Shown piece after piece: positions 58,326 through 64,000 of a stretch of 64,000 nucleotides of DNA; the stretch's first letter is position 1; each line of letters starts with the position of its first letter. The DNA lies in the NCBI GenBank assembly GCA_028554755.1, contig JAPTOF010000015.1:124001-188000 (forward strand). Direction: 5' to 3'. A program made the translations under genes and the position numbers. This stretch comes from Cordia subcordata. Taxonomy: Eukaryota > Streptophyta > Magnoliopsida > Boraginales > Cordiaceae. The notes below the pieces were generated by a model, which worked only from the letters and a program-made list of their open reading frames with translations, was not told the DNA's origin and did not search any database.

Positions 58326-58720
58326 TTTGCACTATTTACGAGGTATTGCATAAGGTTCCCAACAATTTGCATCTTGAGACGAAAAATTCCCCTCAGAAGA
58401 ATAATTAGCTCTTGAGGGATTGGGGATAAGATTTCCCGTCAATTGGGTACATAAAGTTTTTACAATTCTATCTTCTGATCATAATTGTAGGGCACAAAAT
58501 TTCCATTTTCTAACATAGAAGCTAAAGCGACATATCCAGAAGTATCACGAGTACTGAAACTCCTGCAACAAATGCTAATATAATTAGGATTATTAGGAAA
58601 CTTGCCATAGCAACAACGCTGCAAGAAATTAGTTTGTGCAATAGAAAAAAATGCCAATAGATAAAAGCCGTGGTAGACTTTGTTCTTTTAAGGATCCAGA
58701 TCGCCATGGTTAGTGGCATT

Positions 58721-59558
58721 GTGCCCGGAAATATCGAATGAACAATTAGTATACAGAAGGGAGGTAGCAGGGATTGCCTAGTAGTAAAAAACTAAACAGT
58801 CAGTTGAAGAAAGATCCTCTCAGACTAGAAATAATATTAAGGTTTTCGACCAAAAAGAAAATTAGGAAAAGCCATACGACCTATGGCTAATAAGTTAGAA
58901 TTTAAAGAATGATTGATAGTACTTATTTTGGGTGCTCATAAGTATTTTTTATAAAATATTGATGAAAGTTGCTTTTTATTTTAGGTGCTTATAAACACCC
59001 AATAAGTACAATCAAATAGGCTGTTAGATTGGTCAAGTTAGCGGTTAAGGCAATCTATTACTATACACTAAAGCAAAACCAAATGCACCTGATGGCTCCC
59101 TTCCCATTCTGCGACCAATTAATTTGGCCATTTGTCATCTTCATTTTTCTATTGCACTATGCCATTTCAGCCGCATTGCTTTTGTTCTTTTCCAACTTAT
59201 TGTACCAATGCATTTTTTACTCCTAAATGTTGCCCAATGACCTATACATTGCATGCTACTTTGTAAAAAGAAAAAAAATTAAAAAACAAAAACTTTAAAA
59301 TTTTAAAGCCATGACACACGTGCCTGTCGTCTGACCAAATATTTTGTGCATGTAAATGGTTCGAAAAAGGATAAATCTAGAGCATTTAACACTATCGTTC
59401 ACTCCTATAACATTTTAACCTATTCTTTTGTTAAAAATAATAATAATAATAATAATAACCACAATCCATCTTCTTCAATCAAAAGAGATATACCTTTAAT
59501 AAATTGAAATTTTAATTTTTTTAAAAAATGATTCACCTTTAATTTTTATAAAATATAA

Positions 59559-59590
<32 letters not shown>

Positions 59591-59634
59591 CATATTTGAG
59601 CATCACATCAGATTTAGGCTTGTTATTACCAGTC
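58721..59634. other. Spacer with one MITE
   Basis: AT-rich, with the fold-back element at 58919-59009 and an AT run at 59563-59590. Short open frames have no family signature. Confidence 0.4.
58919..59009. mobile_element. 91-bp fold-back MITE
   Basis: Left end GTACTTATTTTGGGTGCTC and, in reverse, right end GTACTTATTGGGTGTTTATA; the arms pair over about 25 bp. Similar in style to the MITE at 11253-11374 (both carry TGCTTATAA). Confidence 0.55.
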
Positions 59635-59865
59635 TTAGGGCCTGTTTGGATTGGCTTTTTTTTTCCCGAAAAAGTACTTTTTTTTCTTAAAACGCTACAT
59701 TAAATTTGCAATAATTATTTGATTTGGCTTCTAAAAAAACTAAAACTCTGAAAAACGCTCAAATACAACTTTTTTTACAAGCCAAAATTTTCAACTTCTA
59801 AAAAAAAGCTATTTTTCAAAAATTGTTAAAAAAATGCTTTAAAAAAAATCCGAACGGGCTCTTAG
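59635..59865. mobile_element. Fold-back MITE (GGGCCTGTTTGGATTGG family)
   Basis: Left end TTAGGGCCTGTTTGGATTGG and, in reverse, right end CTAAGAGCCCGTTCGGATTT, with T/A-rich arms. The inner text AATAATTATTTGATTTGG also occurs in the half copy at 9760. No certain target duplication. Confidence 0.65.
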
Positions 59866-60269
59866 ACATTTAAATTTCTCCATGCGGAAATTACTTGACA
59901 AGTTCCCCTAGTCTTTGAAAAACAAATGGTTATGCATCGGTCATTAGTTGTTGATAAGCAGTAATTGGAAAGACCGAGTTTTATGTTGTTTTCCGAGATG
60001 AAGGTAAATAAGTAAGCAAGGAAGCCATTTATTTCTAAGGTCGTTGTCACTTCTCTCTCTCTCTTGTTTTTTTTTTTCGAGTTAGGGTATTTACAAGCCA
60101 CTACTGAACTTTGGATTAATCTCAATCCTTATTGGATTTGAGATGAGTGAAAGAAAAGCCTTTACAGCAAATGCACTTTCTAAGATTCGAATTTATGTTT
60201 TCCTCCTTATAGTGGCGAGCCCGCTACCACATCAACTTATAACTTGTTGGTCTCTTTTTATTTTCTTTC

Positions 60270-60287
60270 TTTCATGTTGGTCTTTTT

Positions 60288-60324
<37 letters not shown>

Positions 60325-60800
60325 TTTCTTCTTTCTTTCTTTTTGAACAGAAGGCTAAATTATTGTAAGAGAGGTATTTTTGTAGCATTGTTCCACAAAA
60401 GTTGTTGAAGCTAGAGGGGGGTTCTTTTAGGCGATGAGGTTCAATGTTAAAACTCATCCCTTGATTTGCTATCTAGTCTATATGTCTATTAACTTTTCTA
60501 TAGATGTGAATCAAAATAAACTAACAATGCTCTTGAATGATCTTCTTACATTCCTCAATATAAGGTGATATTGCCCATTTTTGTCAAAATCTCCTTTTAG
60601 CCATTGAAGAAGAACTTGGAAATCCTATTTGATTTCGAACCTACCGATTCCTTTCCTAGTTACTTCCAATAAAGGGCCATGTTATTCAAGGCATTGCCCT
60701 GTTTAGCTACAAATCTCGACATCCATTAATTCACCATAGTTGTCTCAAAAGAGACTGCTCGTAGCAATGCTTCAAGGGTTGCTTTTCAAACATTTGTCCA
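60270..60800 (-). pseudogene. LINE RNase H (RVT_3) relic
   Basis: On the minus strand 60570-60370 reads ISPYIEECKKIIQEHC, then FILIHIYRKVNRHID and IANQGMSFN, then RLKEPPSSFNNFC, which is the end of a LINE RNase H domain (HI.RE.N..AD.LA.LG). Further upstream, ALLRAVSFETTMVN (near 60770) fits the domain's earlier helix. The CTTT tract lies at its 3' end. No RT is seen, so it is a 5'-truncated copy. Confidence 0.6.
60288..60343. repeat. CTTT tetranucleotide microsatellite
   Basis: About 13 tetramers of TTTC with a CTT-type irregularity near 60321-60332. Confidence 0.95.
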
Positions 60801-61075
60801 CATTAAGGCCCTGTCTAATGTCAATACAATTGTTTTGATAACTAATAGCTATTTAGATAGTTTGCTATTAAGGTAGCCAATATTGTTATATTTTAGTTGT
60901 AAGCAAATAGTTGTTTAGCTAGTTGAGTGAAGAAAATTTGTACACAAAAGAATTAACTAATCTAATTTAGAAGGATAAAAGGACATAAATATAACCTTAG
61001 TATTGTTATTAGTACTATGATTGTTATTAATTATTATCATTATTGAAATTCAAAGGTAGAGTTAGAGATTAAGAA

Positions 61076-61240
61076 AGAGAAAAAGAAGAAGATGAAACAT
61101 AACAATAAGATAGATAGAGAAAATTGTAAAAGAGAAAAAGAAGAAGATGAAACATAACAATAAGATAGATAGAGAAAATTGTAAAAGAGAAAAAGAAGAA
61201 GATGAAACATAACAATAAGATAGATAGAGAAAATTGTAAA
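61076..61240. repeat. 55-bp tandem repeat, 3 copies
   Basis: GATGAAACATAACAATAAGA occurs at 61091, 61146 and 61201, and the whole 55-bp unit looks identical in the three copies. It ends 67 bp before the Athila-like LTR. Confidence 0.95.
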
Positions 61241-61307
61241 ATATAAGGATATAATAGAGAAAAAATAAAAAGGCCAAACGTTATTTTGCAAAATTAAGAT
61301 TATTAAT

Positions 61308-63005
61308 TGATAAGTTACTTATTTTTATATAAAAGCCATGTTATTATAGTGCATTATATCGTTAAATGATGCTAAATTGAGAAATTTAATTCAATTTTCG
61401 ATATAATGTAGATTAGGAGAAAGATCGAGGAAATTTGGAGCTAAAGTGAAGAAATTAGAACGAGAAAAGGGAAGAATAAAAGCTGGAAATTTGCGGGATT
61501 AGAGCGCGGGATCACGGAAATGTTCATATCTAGTGGTCTGAGGCTCTGTTTGGGGTGCTTCAAGATTCTGCGGAAAGTTTATATCGAGGGCTACAACTTT
61601 CAAGTTGGGAGTTTTTTTTAATTCTCACAAGAACACAATCTAGATGGCATTCAAAATTTTAAGCATTGAAAGACAAGGAAGCTTGAAAGTGGTGGGACGC
61701 AACTTTGGACGTTTTGTGTGAACATTGAGTTGTTGCACATGTAAAGAAGGCATGCAAAAGAATTGTTATGGTCAATTTTCTAGGAGAAGTGGGTCCACTC
61801 AAGAGATAAAAGAAATAATAGAAAAGGAAAAGAAAGAATGGTTTTCTTGGAGGCTACCGTAGAAAGGAAAGAAAGCCTTATTCTTTTGAGTTTTGTCAGT
61901 TAAAGTACCCATTCCCCTTATAAATATGCATATTTCACACCATATCAAGGAAGGGGGGTGGGAACGTAGGACGCAGTAGCTAGTTTTAGGCTTTTCTTGT
62001 TCTTTTTTTTTTTCTTTCTTTTTTAGTTATAGACTTCAATTCCAAAAATTTGTGAGAATATTTAGGGAGTTTTCTAGTAGCTATTGGAAGGATTTTGGAC
62101 AAGAAATTTTCAAAAATTATCTGTCTATGAATAATGATGATTTTTTTTCCTAATTCTTTTTCAATTTGTGATTTGAATTTTATTATAAGCTAAATCCCCA
62201 TGATTCAAGGTGATAGTTAGTGATTATTTTTATTCATGTTTTTGATTCTCTTGGAATTTATTTGATTATTCATATTTGTGCTTTATTGCTATTAAATTCT
62301 TGGTTAGTCATTATTATGCTTGTAGCTAATTTTCGTTAGTCAAGAATTTATACTTTTACCATATAGGAATCTAGTAGGGTCTTGTGAGTATGAATATAGA
62401 TCAATTTTTATAGCATTATAAATAATTAATTGTATCAGGATTGTGATAGGTTATGCCACTGAGATAGCTTATGCCTTTGTGATTTTAATTAATTGTTCTA
62501 GGGTTTGTTAGATTAATTAATTAAAAAAAAGTGAGAGATAATTTATGTCATTGAGATAAATTATGCTTCAACAACTTAGTTAATTAATCTTGGTGAACTA
62601 GAGCTTGTAGTCTGATCCCTTGTGCTTAACTAGAAATCCCATAGTTGACAAACATAAATAAGATAATTTCCTACGTATCACCCTGAATCGCGTTCCCCAT
62701 AGATTTAAGTCTCGCAATTTTCATGGCTAATTTCTAAGATCTTTTCTTAGCTTTTTATTTTTTTTTAATTTTTCTTTTAGTTTGATTTAATTCAAAAATT
62801 GTCTCTCGTGTAGTCTCTAGATTAGTTATTTTCAATTTTCACTTTTAGTTTAGAATTTATTTCTATTTCTTTTTGATTCTTGACAACAATCCCGATTCCC
62901 CGTGGTTTGCCCATCGAGTTGCCTTCGTGTGATAAAGAGGAAATTTTCATATTTTGTCATTGATTATTTTGATTGATTTTATTTGGCCATACAATGATGT
63001 GGTCA
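61308..63005 (+). repeat. 5' LTR of an Athila-like element (continues off the right edge)
   Basis: Starts TGATAAGTTACTTATTTT and ends near GATGTGGTCA, a few bases before the primer site. 1698 bp is a normal Athila LTR length. TGATAA is also the start of the LTR at 50614. No coding content. Confidence 0.7.
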
Positions 63006-63009
63006 AATA

Positions 63010-63030
63010 TTTGGGCGCCGTTGCCGGGAA
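63010..63030 (+). other. Primer-binding site (tRNA-Asp type)
   Basis: TTTGGGCGCCGTTGCCGGGA closely matches the Athila primer site TGGCGCCGTTGCCGGGGA and follows the LTR by a few bases. It is the best preserved such site in the window. Confidence 0.85.
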
Positions 63031-63295
63031 ATTGGCTTCTAGCTGTTAGGAATTTGTTTTCTTTTAGTTTTTGCATTTTTTCTTCTTGTGTTTTTGTATT
63101 TTAAAAAAAATTAAAAAATATATTTTAATTTCTTTTTTTTTTAAATTTCATTTATTTTGATTTTTTGTAGGATTAATTTAGTGTTAGTTGTTTGTTTTAT
63201 TTTTTTATTATTTATGTTATTTTATTTCATCTTGTTTTTATTTTGCATGTTCTAGTTTGTTATCTGTGGAACTTTTGTTGTCTTGTATGCGTTGC

Positions 63296-64000
63296 ATGCA
63301 CAGGTGGTGTTCTCTAAATAGAGAATTAGCCTCATTTGATCTAGAAATTGAAAGAACTTTTGCACATAAAAAAGCACAAGAAAGGCAATTGACAATTGAG
63401 AAATCTCTAAAAATGGTTGAAAATCAGAATCAAGTAATTGTTCCTCGTGATGGCATTAATAATGAAAATGCCCAAGACCGACCTAGGCAAGAGCCACCTC
63501 CTAGGCAAAAGCCTGTCTACCCTTATGCCATTAGAGACTTTTTCACTCCTAGTGCATACACTCCACCTATGGCCATTGCATTACCTGACATATAAGGGGT
63601 TGATTTTGAGATCAAGCCGCAGTTATTGTAGAGTCTCCCTAGTTTTTGTGGCCTTAGTAATAATAGCCCATATCATCACATTAATGCATTTTTAGAAGTT
63701 TATTCCACATTTAAGATTAGAGGTATTAATGATGAAGCAATTCGAATGAGAGTGTTTCCCTTTTCTCTTAAGGATAGAGCAAAGCATTGGTTGAATACTC
63801 TTCCAGTATGGTCTATCACATCTTAGGCAAGTTTTCAGAGAGAGTTCTTACATAAGTTCTACCCTATAGTAAAGGCCACTGCTATGAGAAGGGAAATCAC
63901 TAATTTTCAGCAATTTGATAATAAATTGTTTAATGAGAATTGGGAGAGATTTTTGGAGATGTTACGAAATCGCCCGCACCATGATATTGTAGACTAACAA
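63296..64000 (+). pseudogene. Athila-like gag, partial and interrupted
   Basis: From the in-frame ATG at 63296 the protein reads RELASFDLEIERTFAHKKAQ, an Athila gag start, then a Pro-rich linker and YAIRDFFTPSAY. After a stop at 63593-63595 it continues IKPQLL, then YHHINAFLEVYSTFKIRGIN, IRMRVFPFSLKDRAKHWLNT and NENWERFLEMLRNRPHHDI, the retrotransposon gag (capsid) domain. In-frame stops at 63593, 63628 and 63823 inactivate it. It runs off the window; pol would lie to the right. Confidence 0.85.

Larger units (their letters stand above)
52887..58720 (-). pseudogene. G-type lectin S-receptor-like kinase (LECRK/RLK1-like) ectodomain pseudogene, split by copia
   Basis: The minus strand right of the copia element (58720-58326) reads a B-lectin segment with ASMLENGNFVPYNYDQK and RGIFRLKMQIVGNLMQYLVN. 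Left of the copia (53640-52887) it carries on: DSLDNAYCATNTMEARDNVT, then KGIYLVRIDANGIF and KQKCVSKGICGTNAFC, then KGICGANALC and CRWLPGFDAIHPTND. This is the S-locus/EGF-like order of RLK1-type lectin receptor kinases, which sense signals at the plasma membrane. No transmembrane or kinase part is present in the window. Stops, frameshifts and a 166-bp internal duplication show it is dead. The sequence left of 52887 was replaced by another copia insertion. The N-terminal limit near 58720 is uncertain. Confidence 0.8.

Noticed and set aside
61076..61240. Could the 55-bp repeats be CRISPR-like?
   Set aside because: The units are directly contiguous and identical with no unique spacers, and the context is a plant genome.

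Overview
This window looks like nuclear DNA of a flowering plant, probably a eudicot. The signs are low gene density, AT-rich spacers, intron-bearing plant regulatory genes, Athila/Tat (Ty3-gypsy) and Ty1-copia retrotransposons, plant LINEs with zf-RVT and RNase H (RVT_3) domains, a Mutator-like element (MULE), Helitrons and fold-back MITEs. I cannot name the species. Only two genes look intact. One is an intronless GeBP/STOREKEEPER-like (DUF573) transcription factor at 6627-7718 (+). The other is a two-exon HMGA (linker-histone globular domain plus AT-hooks) gene at 30906-32024 (+). Nearly everything else is transposon in various states of decay.

Layout. 1-1744: LTR and probable primer site of a minus-strand Athila-like element that runs off the left edge. 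1745-5765: LINE remnant split by a 1895-bp solo LTR flanked by a 5-bp duplication (CAAAT). 5766-9717: the GeBP-like gene and its flanks. 9718-12903: AT-rich debris with one sharply bounded MITE. 12913-26506: a 13.6-kb MULE with long terminal inverted repeats and a near-perfect 9-bp target duplication. It carries a mudrA-type transposase pseudogene (+) and, convergent to it, a plant-mobile-domain (MAIN-like) pseudogene (-). A 6.78-kb non-autonomous Athila-like retrotransposon sits inside the transposase, flanked by GTATG. 27240-29405: second LINE remnant with later insertions. 29406-36193: the HMGA gene in mostly featureless spacer. 36194-42640: microsatellites, two candidate Helitrons, a 1.49-kb element with about 290-bp inverted repeats, and a roughly 400-bp AAT/AAC tract. 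42730-46180: Tat-lineage gypsy pol relic (-) with a possible antisense ORF downstream. 46967-47770: third Helitron candidate.

48130-58720 is a nested cluster. A G-type lectin receptor-kinase ectodomain pseudogene (-) was split by a copia element (53641-58325) whose flanks join in the reading frame. It was also cut by a second copia element (LTR, primer site and gag at 51938-52886), which is in turn truncated by the 3' end of an Athila-like element. 58721-61307: MITEs, a LINE RNase H relic, a CTTT tract and a 55-bp x3 tandem repeat. 61308-64000: 5' LTR, primer site and gag of a third Athila-like element running off the right edge.

The most informative object is the MULE that pairs a mudrA transposase with a plant mobile domain gene inside one set of terminal repeats. 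The nesting gives a relative order of events: MULE before its internal LTR element, LINE before its solo LTR, receptor-kinase gene decay before or around the copia insertions. All calls rest on reading translations and repeats by eye; no database search was run.
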